A stretch of DNA of 64,000 bases from Gammaproteobacteria bacterium (GTDB lineage Bacteria; Pseudomonadota; Gammaproteobacteria; Steroidobacterales; Steroidobacteraceae), in the NCBI GenBank assembly GCA_025357835.1, contig JANYLM010000130.1, positions 62,001-126,000 of the forward strand. The letters are read 5' to 3'. The notes under the pieces are model-generated. The model was not told the origin of the DNA. It saw only the letters and a list, made by a program, of their open reading frames with translations, and made no database searches. A program made the position numbers and the translations under genes. This document shows positions 27,382-36,459 of the stretch, piece by piece. Each line of letters begins with the position of its first letter. Position 1 is the first letter of the stretch.

Positions 27382-29094
27382 TTGAACGGCGGCACTACAT
27401 TCATCGAATTGCGCGACCGGCTCCTGCGCGAGGGCATTCCCCAGGATCAAGCGTCGCAGGCGTTTCACTGGCCGGCCATTGCGCATTTCAACTGGGCTCT
27501 AGATTACTTCGACAGGATTGCCGCGGGCAATGACCGGCCGGCGCTGCGGGTGGTCGACGCAGCCGGACGCGACCAGAGTCTGAGTTTTGCCGCGCTCGCC
27601 CGCCGTTCGAATCAGGTCGCTAATTTTCTCGCCTCGCACGGGGTAGGTCAGGGCGATCGCTTGCTCATCATGCTGGGAAATGTGGCTGCCCTCTGGGAAA
27701 CCATGCTGGCCGCCATCAAGCTGGGCGCGGTGATGATTCCGGCAACGACACTGCTGCAGCGGGCGGACCTGGCGGATCGTGTCGCGCGCGGCCGGGTCCG
27801 CGCCGTCGTCACGGATCGGTCGCTGGCCGGGCAATTCGACGGATTGCCGGGCGCGCCCATCCGCATCAGCGTGGGTGGCGCGGTGCGCGGATGGCGAGAA
27901 TTCGAGGATAGTCATGCGGCGGATGCCGTATTTCGCGCCCATGCGCCGACGCCGGCCGATGCATTGATGCTGCTGTACTTCACCTCGGGAACCACCGCCA
28001 AGCCCAAGCTGGTCGCGCATTCGCAGACTTCCTACTCGGTGGGTCATCTGTCGACCGCTTACTGGATTGGATTGCGGCCCGGCGATGTGCACCTGAACTT
28101 GAGTTCACCCGGCTGGGCCAAGCACGCCTGGTCTTGCTTCTTTGCGCCATGGAATGCCGAAGCGACGGTGCTCGCGTATCAATTCGAGCGCTTCAGCGCC
28201 GCCGCGCTGCTCGATCAACTGGTCCGCTGCCGGGTGACGACCTTCTGTGCGCCGCCCACTGTATGGCGGATGCTCATTCAAGAAGACTTGCGCCGCTGGC
28301 CGGTGGTATTGCGCGAGGTGGTGGGTGCCGGGGAGCCTTTGAATCCGGAGGTCATCGATCAGGTGAGAACGGCGTGGGGTCTGACGATTCGGGATGGCTT
28401 CGGCCAGACCGAGACCACGGCTCAGATCGGCAATCCGCCAGGCTTACCCTTGAAACCGGGTTCCATGGGTATTCCGCTGCCCGGCTACTGCGTTGCTCTC
28501 CTCGCCGCCGACGGCAGCGTCGGTGAGGAGGGAGAGATTTGCCTGGACCTGAAGCAGCGTCCCGTCGGGCTAATGCAAGCATATTTAGATGACCCGGAAA
28601 AAACCGCCGAGGTCATGCGCGACGGCTACTACCACACCGGCGATGTGGCGAGCCGCGATGCCGACGGCTATCTGACCTATGTCGGCCGCCTCGATGATGT
28701 GTTCAAGTCATCCGACTACCGGATCAGCCCCTTTGAGCTGGAGAGCGTGCTGATCGAACATCCCGCAGTCGCAGAAGCGGCCGTCGTGCCGAGCCCGGAC
28801 CCGCTGCGGCTGGCGGTGCCCAAGGCCTATGTCGTGCTGATTGTGGGAGCGGCGCCCGACGCGGCGACGGCGTGCTCAATCCTGGAATACGTGCGCGGGC
28901 GCGTCTCGCCCTTCAAGCGCATCCGGCGGCTCGAGTTTGCGGATCTGCCGAAGACCATCTCCGGGAAGATCCGCCGTGTCGAACTGCGCCTCGCGGAGAA
29001 TGAACGCTCGGCCGACGGCGTGCGCCGAGCTCAGGAGTTCTGGGAAGAGGACTTCCCGGAACTGCGGCGTACCGTACGCGAGAGTAGGGACTAA
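27382..29094 (+). CDS. AMP-forming acyl-CoA synthetase (ANL family)
   Basis: A 570-residue adenylate-forming ligase starting at TTG after a GAGG site. The P-loop YFTSGTTAKPKLVAHSQ, the A5 motif DGFGQTETT, the YHTGDVASRDADGYL hinge region and the C-terminal catalytic Lys in PKTISGKIRR are all present. It activates a carboxylic acid as acyl-AMP and then acyl-CoA. The C-terminus resembles the medium-chain/benzoate-type ligases. It begins a tight run with the FIST gene (3 bases after its stop) and the histidine kinase, so it is co-transcribed with a sensor system, which is unusual for a metabolic ligase. Confidence 0.92.
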   Translation: MNGGTTFIELRDRLLREGIPQDQASQAFHWPAIAHFNWALDYFDRIAAGNDRPALRVVDAAGRDQSLSFAALARRSNQVANFLASHGVGQGDRLLIMLGNVAALWETMLAAIKLGAVMIPATTLLQRADLADRVARGRVRAVVTDRSLAGQFDGLPGAPIRISVGGAVRGWREFEDSHAADAVFRAHAPTPADALMLLYFTSGTTAKPKLVAHSQTSYSVGHLSTAYWIGLRPGDVHLNLSSPGWAKHAWSCFFAPWNAEATVLAYQFERFSAAALLDQLVRCRVTTFCAPPTVWRMLIQEDLRRWPVVLREVVGAGEPLNPEVIDQVRTAWGLTIRDGFGQTETTAQIGNPPGLPLKPGSMGIPLPGYCVALLAADGSVGEEGEICLDLKQRPVGLMQAYLDDPEKTAEVMRDGYYHTGDVASRDADGYLTYVGRLDDVFKSSDYRISPFELESVLIEHPAVAEAAVVPSPDPLRLAVPKAYVVLIVGAAPDAATACSILEYVRGRVSPFKRIRRLEFADLPKTISGKIRRVELRLAENERSADGVRRAQEFWEEDFPELRRTVRESRD

Positions 29095-29097
29095 GGA

Positions 29098-30246
29098 GTG
29101 AGCAAGGCGCTGCCGAAAATCACTCGCTTTAGGGCGGCGGGAGATGCGACCGCCGCCGCCGCTGCAATTGCCGCCCATCGCGGCGACAGCGCACTGACCA
29201 TGGTATTCGCATCGACGGCGCATGATCTCGCCGTGTTAGGGAATGAACTTGCCTTGCGCGGCGTCCATCGAGTCATCGGCGCGTCTACCGGGCGCATCAT
29301 CAGCGCGAATGGTTTCGAGCCGGGTGGGGTTGCAGGCTTTCACCTGCCGGCCGGCCGTTTCGCCACGGCCGATACTCTGCTCGAAGACGTTGCGGGCATG
29401 GGGCTGCCCGAACTGCGGGCGCGGGTGCACCAACTGCGGCTGGAACTTGGCGCCGGCCCGGGGAGTTCATTGGAGCATCGCTTTGCACTGTTGCTGGTCG
29501 ATGCGGAGTCGCGCTGCGAGGAGAGGCTCGCGGCCGTGCTGGGCATGGAACTGAACGGCGTACCCCTGATCGGGGGTTCCGCGGGTGATCTGTACTTCAA
29601 TCCGCTCGGCCATCCACCCGGCAGCACACGCCTGCTGTATCACGGCAGCGCGAAGCGCGGCGCCGCCATTCTCTGCCTGGTTGCCTCGGCTTCGCCGGTC
29701 ACTGCGCATTCCCACAATCACTACATTCAAAGCGACAAGAAATTCGTCATCACCGATGCCGATCCGGCGCGCCGGCTGGTTCGGGAAATCGACGGCCGCC
29801 CGGCGCTTGAGGTGTACGCCGCAGCCTGCGGCTTTCGACGCCCGCCTCGCGAGAGTCGCGACTTCGCTCCCTTTCCGCTGATGATACGCATCGGCGGCCA
29901 CTACTATGCGCGCGGCATGCAGAGAATTTACCCCGACGGCGCACTGGAGTTCGCGTGTGCGTTGGAGCCCGGGCTGGTGGTTGCGCTCGCCAAGCCGGGA
30001 GAAATGATTGCCAGCCTCGATGGCTTGTTCGCCACCATGCGCGGGCAGATCGGCGCGCCCGAACTCGTCATCGGCGTCGACTGCGCGGCGCGAACCGCGT
30101 ACATGGAACGCCAGGGCCTCACCAAGGGCATCGAGGCGCTGCTGCGGCAGCACTCCGTCACGGGCTTCTCCTCGCTAGGCGAGCAGTTCAACACCATCCA
30201 CGCGAACAACTCCTTTACCTGTTTGGGTGTCGCGGCGCATTCATGA
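29098..30246 (+). CDS. FIST-domain sensor protein (NosP-like)
   Basis: A 382-residue protein of the FIST N/FIST C family. Characteristic parts are MVFASTAHDLAVLGNEL, NGVPLIGGSAGDLYFN, the HSHNHYIQSDKKFVITDAD junction and the closing GFSSLGEQFNTIHANNSFTCLGV. It starts at GTG 3 bases after the ligase stop and overlaps the kinase gene by 4 bases (ATGA). FIST proteins adjacent to histidine kinases include NosP, a heme-based nitric-oxide sensor that inhibits its kinase partner; whether this one binds heme cannot be read from sequence. The signal sensed here is unknown, but the coupling to the kinase is strong. Confidence 0.92.
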   Translation: MSKALPKITRFRAAGDATAAAAAIAAHRGDSALTMVFASTAHDLAVLGNELALRGVHRVIGASTGRIISANGFEPGGVAGFHLPAGRFATADTLLEDVAGMGLPELRARVHQLRLELGAGPGSSLEHRFALLLVDAESRCEERLAAVLGMELNGVPLIGGSAGDLYFNPLGHPPGSTRLLYHGSAKRGAAILCLVASASPVTAHSHNHYIQSDKKFVITDADPARRLVREIDGRPALEVYAAACGFRRPPRESRDFAPFPLMIRIGGHYYARGMQRIYPDGALEFACALEPGLVVALAKPGEMIASLDGLFATMRGQIGAPELVIGVDCAARTAYMERQGLTKGIEALLRQHSVTGFSSLGEQFNTIHANNSFTCLGVAAHS

Positions 30247-31664
30247 AGGCAAAGGCTAGGCGCTCCAAAGCATCGTCGGCGCTGCGCAAACCCATGGAGG
30301 CACGCGCGACGGTCATCGTCGCTCGACTGCGCGCCGACAACCGCGCGCTCAAGAAGTCAGTGAAAGCATTGATGGTGCGGGTGGAAAAGACGGTCGATGA
30401 CCAGGGCAGCGCATTCTCCTGGTTTCAGGCGGCCGCCAGTCTCGAAGAGGCCATACGCCAGCGTACCGAACAGTATGAGCAGCTCAATCTGCGGCTGAAG
30501 CGCGAGCTGGAGTCCCGCCGTGAGATCGAACTGGCGCTCAAGCAGGCCAAGGAATTTGCCGACCGCGCGAACGAGACCAAGACCCGGTTCCTCGCCGCGG
30601 CCAGCCATGACTTGCGGCAACCTTTGAGTTCGGCGCTTCTGTTTCTGGAGTCGATCAACGAGACCGCGCTGGCAGGGCTCGATCTTGACTATCTACACAA
30701 GGCGCGCGTCGCCCTCGCCTCACTCAGCAACCTGCTCGATACATTGCTGGACGTCGCCCGCCTCGATTCGGGCGGCATCGAGCCGCAGTACGCGGACTTT
30801 CCGGTAAGCGCGCTGCTCGACCGGATCGTTCCCGAATTCAGCAGCGTGGCGCGCTCCGCCGGGCTGGAACTGCGTTTCGTGTCCTGCGGTGCCTGGGTGC
30901 GGTCGGATATGCACCTGCTGGAGACGGTGGTGCGCAACTTGATCAGCAACGCCATCCGCTACACGCCGCGGGGGCGGGTGCTGGTCGGTTGCCGTCGCAA
31001 ACGAGAGGGGCTTCTCATCTCAGTTCACGACACGGGGATTGGAATCGAGAGCGAACACCTAGAGGCGATTTTCACGGCTTACTACCAAGTCCCCGCCGGT
31101 GGCCGAGCCCGCACCACAGGCATCGGCCTCGGGCTATCCATCGTGCAGCGCATCTCAATCCTGTTGTCGTTGCGCCGAGAGGTACGGTCCATTCCCGGTC
31201 GCGGTTCCCAATTTGCGGTGGTGGTGCCCTACGGCCGACCGCAGGGCAGGGCGCGGTCGCGAGTGGCGGCGGCGGGGGGTGCGGCCCGCAAGCTCAGCCT
31301 CGCGGTCGCGGTCATCGATGATGATCCCGGCGTGCGGCTCGGGCTCGCCGCCACTCTGGCTAAATGGGGTCATCGGCCGATTGCCGCTGCAACCGCCACG
31401 GAGGCCGTGGTGCAGTTCATCGGCGCCGATCTATCGCCGGATTTCATCATCAGCGATTACCATCTCGCCGGCTCGGTGAAGGGTGATGCCGCCATCGAAG
31501 AGGTTCGTCGCGAATTTGACCGCGCGCCGCCCGCGGCCATCATGACCAGTGACCCTGACCCGCGGCTGCATGCCAAAGCTCGCGACCAGGGGCTTACCTT
31601 GCTCACCAAGCCGCTCAACCTGGTCCAGTTGCGTGCCCTGCTGGAGCGAATCGCCCGTCAGTAG
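30243..31664 (+). CDS. hybrid histidine kinase with receiver domain (NahK/ErcS'-like)
   Basis: A 473-residue soluble kinase. It has a long N-terminal coiled coil (about 25-110), a HisKA dimerisation domain with phospho-acceptor His122 in SHDLRQPLSS, an ATPase with Asn232 in RNLISNAIRYTPRGR and DTGIGI/GLGLSIV glycine boxes, then a receiver with Asp405 in FIISDYH and the conserved Lys in LLTKPL. It has no membrane span. The HDLRQP box and the adjacent FIST gene match the NahK/ErcS' group linked to biofilm and quinoprotein-ethanol regulation in Pseudomonas. Start at ATG 30243, overlapping the FIST stop by 4 bases. It converges with the LuxR-type regulator, overlapping it by 7 bases. Confidence 0.92.
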   Translation: MKAKARRSKASSALRKPMEARATVIVARLRADNRALKKSVKALMVRVEKTVDDQGSAFSWFQAAASLEEAIRQRTEQYEQLNLRLKRELESRREIELALKQAKEFADRANETKTRFLAAASHDLRQPLSSALLFLESINETALAGLDLDYLHKARVALASLSNLLDTLLDVARLDSGGIEPQYADFPVSALLDRIVPEFSSVARSAGLELRFVSCGAWVRSDMHLLETVVRNLISNAIRYTPRGRVLVGCRRKREGLLISVHDTGIGIESEHLEAIFTAYYQVPAGGRARTTGIGLGLSIVQRISILLSLRREVRSIPGRGSQFAVVVPYGRPQGRARSRVAAAGGAARKLSLAVAVIDDDPGVRLGLAATLAKWGHRPIAAATATEAVVQFIGADLSPDFIISDYHLAGSVKGDAAIEEVRREFDRAPPAAIMTSDPDPRLHAKARDQGLTLLTKPLNLVQLRALLERIARQ

Positions 31665-32311
31665 TTGGCGTCTAGAAGCCGTCGGGCTTCGAGGCCCGCC
31701 TCGGTTCGGTTGGTCACTCCGAGCTTGCGAAATATCGCCGATACATGGGCCTTCACCGTGATCTCGCTAATGCCCAACTCCCGGGCAATGCGCTTGTTCG
31801 ATAGTCCAGTCGACAGCAATTCGAGAACGCGGCGTTGACGCAGAGTCAAGTCGCTGTGTCCGGGAGGGTCGGCATTGCGCAATGCCGCCACGATTCCGGT
31901 GGGCACGTAGGTGCCCCCGGCGATGATGACCTTCAGCGCGTTGATCAGCACTTGGCTGGGCGCGGACTTGGGGATGAAGGCGCTGGCGCCGCCCATGATG
32001 ACATCCTGCATGACCTTCGGGTCGCCGACCGCGGACACGACCACGATGGGCGTGGTCGGCGCCAGACGCCTGAGCGCGTGCAGGCAGGACAGTCCGGTGG
32101 CGCCCGGTAGATTGAGGTCGAGCAGGACCAGATCGAAACATGCCGCGCCGGCGACCGCCGCCAGTACTTCCTCCTGCGAAGTCGCCTCGCGGATGTCGGC
32201 ACCCGCGCAGGCCTGCGGTACCACTGCCCGCAATGCATCGCAATACAGCGGATGATCGTCGGCGATCAGGACGCGCGGCGGTGTGCTGCCGGCACCTGGC
32301 GTGTTCGTCAC
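31658..32311 (-). CDS. LuxR/NarL-family response regulator
   Basis: A 217-residue two-domain regulator. The receiver carries the acidic pocket RVLIADDHP and phospho-acceptor Asp65 (LVLLDLNLPG), with the conserved Lys in FIPKSAPSQV. A LuxR-type HTH follows at about 150-212 (LTLRQRRVLELLSTGLSNKRIARELGISEITVKAHVSAIFRKLGV). It is the natural output for the hybrid kinase, whose gene ends against it tail to tail. It is transcribed away from the aldehyde dehydrogenase that heads the amine operon, across 124 bases holding a near-perfect palindrome, so it probably activates that operon and itself (inference). Confidence 0.95.
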   Translation of the reverse strand: MTNTPGAGSTPPRVLIADDHPLYCDALRAVVPQACAGADIREATSQEEVLAAVAGAACFDLVLLDLNLPGATGLSCLHALRRLAPTTPIVVVSAVGDPKVMQDVIMGGASAFIPKSAPSQVLINALKVIIAGGTYVPTGIVAALRNADPPGHSDLTLRQRRVLELLSTGLSNKRIARELGISEITVKAHVSAIFRKLGVTNRTEAGLEARRLLDANY

Positions 32312-32324
32312 GTTGATACCAAAG

Positions 32325-32354
32325 TATTAGTCCCCCTGCTCCTTAGGACTTATA
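32325..32354. promoter_or_regulatory. palindrome in the RR/ALDH divergent promoter region
   Basis: TATTAGTCC, 12 bases, GGACTTATA: nine-base arms that pair with a single mismatch. It lies 14 bases upstream of the response-regulator start and about 80 bases upstream of the aldehyde dehydrogenase start. The placement and symmetry suit an operator for the LuxR-type regulator; this is inference. Confidence 0.45.
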
Positions 32355-32435
32355 CCTTAAGTCGTGCTCTCACGGTGATACTGAGCACCGGTGTTTGCCC
32401 AGGCGGTTTGCCGTGTCGATAAGCGAGGATTTCAC

Positions 32436-33980
32436 ATGAATAGCGCCGTTGCAGCGAGTGCGCCGAGAAGCGCGCTCGAGAATGACCTTTCCGGAATCAT
32501 GCCGGTCAATGCCGCCTTTTTGGCCAAGCCGCGCAAGCTGTTGATCGACGGGGCCTGGGTCGCGGCCGCCAGCGGCAAGACCTTCGAGGTGCGCGACCCG
32601 TCCAGCGATCGAGTCATCGCGCACTGCGCGCTCGGCGACTCGGCCGACGTGGACTTGGCCGTCGCCGCAGCGCGGCGTGCGTTCGAGACAGGCGATTGGG
32701 CGCAAATGAAACCCGTCGACCGGGAACGCGTGCTGCACCGTTTAGCCGACCTGATCGAGCAGCATGCGGACGAACTCGCCGAACTCGAGGCCATCGATAA
32801 CGGCAAGTCGGTGCTGATGGCCCGTCATGTCGATATCAAGCATGCGCTCGAAGTGTGGCGCTACATGGCGGGCTGGCCGACCAAGCTGGAGGGTAAGACC
32901 CTGCCGCTGTCCGGCACTCTGGTGCCCGGCCAGCAGTACGCCGCGTTCTCCACGCGCGAACCGGTGGGCGTCGTCGGCGCCATCATCGCCTGGAATTTTC
33001 CTTTCCTGCTGGCGACATGGAAGTGCGCCCCGGCGCTCGCGGCGGGTTGTACGGTGGTATTGAAACCGGCCGAGGAAACTCCGTTGACGGCGCTGCGCCT
33101 GGGCGAATTGGCTCTGCAGGCCGGTCTTCCCAAGGGAGTGCTCAATGTCGTCACGGGCATGGGTCCGACCGCCGGAGCCGCGTTGACGGCCCATGCCGGC
33201 GTCGACAAGATCACTTTCACAGGGTCCACCGAAGTCGGGCGTCTGATCGTTCAGGCGGCGGCCGGCAATATGAAGAAGGTCACGGTGGAGCTGGGGGGCA
33301 AGTCGCCGACCATCATTCTGCCGGACGCGGATCTGGATATTGCGATCCCCGGCGCGGCCAGCGCCATCTTCTTCAATCAGGGCCAGGTGTGCAGCGCGGG
33401 TTCTCGATTGTATGTGGCCGCCCAGCATTTCGACCGCGTCGTCGGCGGGATTGCCGAGCAGGCCAAGAGCATGAAACTGGGTCCTGGCCTCGACCCGACC
33501 GCGCAGATCGGTCCCCTTGTGTCATCGATACAGCGCGAACGGGTCACGCGCTATTTGAATGACGGAGCGGCGGCCGGGGCCCGGGCGGCCGCGGGAGGCC
33601 GTGCACTGCAGGCCCCCGGCTACTACGTTGAGCCGACGGTGTTCGTGAATGTGAATAGCCAAATGTCGGTGGTGCGGGAGGAGATCTTCGGGCCGGTGGT
33701 CGTGGCCCAGCCCTTCGATGACATGGCGGATATCGCCCGCATCGCGAACGACACCATCTACGGCCTCGCGGCCAGTATCTGGGGCCGGGACATCGGCAAA
33801 ATCCTGCGGCTTACCCCGAAGCTGCGCGCCGGCACCGTCTGGGTGAACTGCCACAATGTACTGGATGCGACCATGCCCTTCGGCGGCTTCAAGCAATCCG
33901 GTTGGGGCCGTGAACTCGGCGGCGAAGCGGTCTATTCTTATCTCGAGAGCAAATCCGTGTGCATCAACATCACGGCTTGA
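32436..33980 (+). CDS. NAD-dependent aldehyde dehydrogenase heading the amine operon
   Basis: A 514-residue aldehyde dehydrogenase of the betaine/phenylacetaldehyde type. The marks are LIDGAWVAAASGKTFEVRDP at the start, AWNFPFLLATWKCAPALAAGCTVVLKPAEETPL, FTGSTEVGRLI, the general-base Glu in VTVELGGKSPTIIL, and the nucleophile Cys in FFNQGQVCSAGSRLYV. I chose the ATG at 32436 (GCGAGGA upstream) over a GTG 45 bases earlier. It should convert the aldehyde released by the amine dehydrogenase into an acid, in the cytosol. It is the first of ten same-strand genes and the neighbour of the FIST/kinase/regulator group. Confidence 0.95.
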   Translation: MNSAVAASAPRSALENDLSGIMPVNAAFLAKPRKLLIDGAWVAAASGKTFEVRDPSSDRVIAHCALGDSADVDLAVAAARRAFETGDWAQMKPVDRERVLHRLADLIEQHADELAELEAIDNGKSVLMARHVDIKHALEVWRYMAGWPTKLEGKTLPLSGTLVPGQQYAAFSTREPVGVVGAIIAWNFPFLLATWKCAPALAAGCTVVLKPAEETPLTALRLGELALQAGLPKGVLNVVTGMGPTAGAALTAHAGVDKITFTGSTEVGRLIVQAAAGNMKKVTVELGGKSPTIILPDADLDIAIPGAASAIFFNQGQVCSAGSRLYVAAQHFDRVVGGIAEQAKSMKLGPGLDPTAQIGPLVSSIQRERVTRYLNDGAAAGARAAAGGRALQAPGYYVEPTVFVNVNSQMSVVREEIFGPVVVAQPFDDMADIARIANDTIYGLAASIWGRDIGKILRLTPKLRAGTVWVNCHNVLDATMPFGGFKQSGWGRELGGEAVYSYLESKSVCINITA

Positions 33981-34046
33981 TGACGCAGCAGGGGTTTTCT
34001 CGTTGCAATATCATGCGCCAGTCGCGTTAGGGTTGAAGGGGTCATC

Positions 34047-36437
34047 TTGAACAAGAAACAAGCGCGCAATACGAAGGTCACATGGCTGCTGTTGCCGGCT
34101 GCCGTCATGGGTATGTTCGCCGCCGCGGCCGCCCGCGCGGAAAATGCGCCCACGGATATCGAGGGCATCCAGGAAATCGTCGTCACGGCGGAGAAGCGCT
34201 CCGAGACCCTGCAAAGCGTTCCGGTCTCGGTGACTGCGCTCACGGGTGCGCAGCTCGCGCAGCTGAAAATGGACTCGCCCTCGGACTTGGTCACGCAAGT
34301 CCCCAATCTGCAAGTGAACGGCATCGTCGGTGAGGGCTCGCCCTTATTCTCGCTGCGTGGCGTGTCAATGTTCGACTACAGCCTCAACCAATCGAGCCCG
34401 GTGGCTAGCTATATCGACGAGGTCTACAAGGGCAGCTTTACTTTGTTCGGTGTCGAGCTCTACGATCTGGAGCGGGTCGAGGTGCTGCGCGGGCCTCAGG
34501 GAACCCTGTACGGCAAGAATACGACGGGCGGCGCGATCAACTTTATCACCCACAGGCCCGGCTTCGACACCGAGGCCGATATCAAGATCGGCGTGGGCAA
34601 CTACCACCGCCGCGAAGTCGAAGGCGATTTACAGACGGCGTTGATACCGGAACGCGTCGCCGTCCGATTCGCGTTCACGTACACCAAGGTGGACGGCTTC
34701 ATCCAGAACGTCCTGCCGGGGCATCCCGACCTCGAGGGTGTGGATCAGTACGGCGTGCGTCTGTCGCTGCTCTACAAGGCGTCCGACGATCTCGAATTCA
34801 TGCTGCGGTTCTCTAAGAGCATGCAGGATCCCCAGAACTACGCGATTATCGGCGGACGTATTCCCGCTCCCTCGGCCACCAGCCCAGGCGGCGCTGGATT
34901 CACCGGTTATTTCCGTACGCGAGACGGCAGCTACACGGGCGCGCCGCTGTCCAACTATCAAATTGCGCAGGAATACACGCCGCGCCGCCGCCAGGACAAC
35001 GAGGCGGTGTCGCTGACGGCTGAATGGACGGCCTCTCCCCACAACAAGCTGACCTCCATTACTTCCTGGGATGAAGGTGCGCTGTTCAACCCGGAAGGGA
35101 CGGACGGAGCGCCGTATGCCATCTGGAGCATCCCGTATACCGGCAAGACCCGCCAGGTGACCCAGGATTTGCGTCTCACGTCCATCGGGGATGCGCCGCT
35201 GCGCTACATCGTCGGTGCCTACTATCAGCACGAAATCATTTTCAATTCCACCGAGAACCAGATATTCACCGACCCGGCATTCAACACCAATCACGACTAC
35301 CGTGATTGCGCCGCGAGTTCGTTCACTCCCGGCGGGGGCTACAGCATCGGTTCGAACATCAATCTCGGCTGCGATTACTACAATTCGTTCGACCAGATCC
35401 GCAACACCTGGGCGGCGTACACGGATGACAGCTACAAGCTTGCGGATTGGGTCACTCTGCGCGCCGGCCTGCGCTACAACCATGACAATGGTTCGCAGAA
35501 GAACGCGCTCGATCAATTGCGCGGCAGCGACCAGGTACCCATCGCCAACCTCGGCTTCTTCAGTATGGCGCCGAACGGTATGATGGAACCGACGCTGGTT
35601 CTGCCCGGCTCGCCCAACTACGACGCATTGATCAATCAGACGCGCAGCCAAACCTTGCACAACACGGCGCTGACCGGCCGCGCGGGGGCCGATTTTACGC
35701 TGACGCCCGATGTGCTGCTGTACGTCAACTACAGCCGCGGCTATCGTTCGGCGGCTTTCAACGCGCAATTCCTGTTCACGCCCAGCGATTTGACCACGGT
35801 GAAGCCGGAGACCTTGGACTCCGTCGAAGCGGGCTTCAAGACGTCTTGGTTCGACCACCGGCTGCAGGTGGATGGTGCGGTGTTCCACTACCAGTACAAG
35901 GATCAGCAGATCATCAATGTGTATCCCACCGGCCAGCAGCCGTTGATCAATCTCGGAAAATCCAAAATCGACGGCGGGGAAATCGAGATCGTCACGCGTC
36001 CGGTGCGATCCTTAACTTTGCGTGCCAGCGCCGGCTTCCTGCATTCCGACGTGCAGGATGGCGTGCTGGCCACCGGTTCCATCGACGGCCAGCAGCTGCC
36101 GTACGCTCCGCATGTCTCCGGCACTGTGGGCGTGGATTGGGAGGCGTGGCAGATCGACGCGGTCAAATTCAATGTGCATGTGGATACGAATTACAATTCG
36201 AAACAATACCTTGCGCTGCCCAATGAGGACGCGATTTCACAAGGTGGGTACTCGCTGCTGAACGGGCGCCTGAGCCTGCAGTCGAGGGATGACAAGTGGG
36301 ACATCGGAGTCTGGGGGCGTAACATCGCCAATAAGTTCTACCTGACGAATGCGGTGGACGTGCAGGGCTTTGGATTCGACTATCGCCACGTCGGCACACC
36401 GCGTATGTTTGGCGTCGATGCGCACTATCATTTTTAG
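34047..36437 (+). CDS. TonB-dependent outer-membrane receptor in the amine operon (2 of 3)
   Basis: A 796-residue receptor starting at TTG, 66 bases after the aldehyde dehydrogenase. It has a signal peptide (LLLPAAVMGMFAAAAARAE), then a plug beginning IQEIVVTAEKRSETLQSVPVSVTAL and containing LRGVSMFDYSLNQSSPVASYIDEVYKG and LERVEVLRGPQGTLYGKNTTGGAINFITH. A full barrel ends in HVGTPRMFGVDAHYHF. It lies inside the qhp string, 22 bases before the acyl-CoA ligase. A receptor in such an operon suggests energised uptake of an amine or a cofactor-related ligand; the ligand itself cannot be read from the sequence. Confidence 0.95.
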   Translation: MNKKQARNTKVTWLLLPAAVMGMFAAAAARAENAPTDIEGIQEIVVTAEKRSETLQSVPVSVTALTGAQLAQLKMDSPSDLVTQVPNLQVNGIVGEGSPLFSLRGVSMFDYSLNQSSPVASYIDEVYKGSFTLFGVELYDLERVEVLRGPQGTLYGKNTTGGAINFITHRPGFDTEADIKIGVGNYHRREVEGDLQTALIPERVAVRFAFTYTKVDGFIQNVLPGHPDLEGVDQYGVRLSLLYKASDDLEFMLRFSKSMQDPQNYAIIGGRIPAPSATSPGGAGFTGYFRTRDGSYTGAPLSNYQIAQEYTPRRRQDNEAVSLTAEWTASPHNKLTSITSWDEGALFNPEGTDGAPYAIWSIPYTGKTRQVTQDLRLTSIGDAPLRYIVGAYYQHEIIFNSTENQIFTDPAFNTNHDYRDCAASSFTPGGGYSIGSNINLGCDYYNSFDQIRNTWAAYTDDSYKLADWVTLRAGLRYNHDNGSQKNALDQLRGSDQVPIANLGFFSMAPNGMMEPTLVLPGSPNYDALINQTRSQTLHNTALTGRAGADFTLTPDVLLYVNYSRGYRSAAFNAQFLFTPSDLTTVKPETLDSVEAGFKTSWFDHRLQVDGAVFHYQYKDQQIINVYPTGQQPLINLGKSKIDGGEIEIVTRPVRSLTLRASAGFLHSDVQDGVLATGSIDGQQLPYAPHVSGTVGVDWEAWQIDAVKFNVHVDTNYNSKQYLALPNEDAISQGGYSLLNGRLSLQSRDDKWDIGVWGRNIANKFYLTNAVDVQGFGFDYRHVGTPRMFGVDAHYHF

Positions 36438-36459
36438 GGTCCGAACCGGCTAGGGTCAT

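Noticed and set aside
29955..30242. Long 5' extension of the histidine kinase frame
   Set aside because: It overlaps the FIST gene throughout, is Arg/Ala-rich without motifs, and the ATG at 30243 couples neatly to the FIST stop.
34629..35888. 419-residue antisense open frame, and a similar one at 37228-38160
   Set aside because: Both lie opposite strongly recognised genes, have Arg/Val/Gly-rich nonsense composition and arise from GC-rich codon bias.
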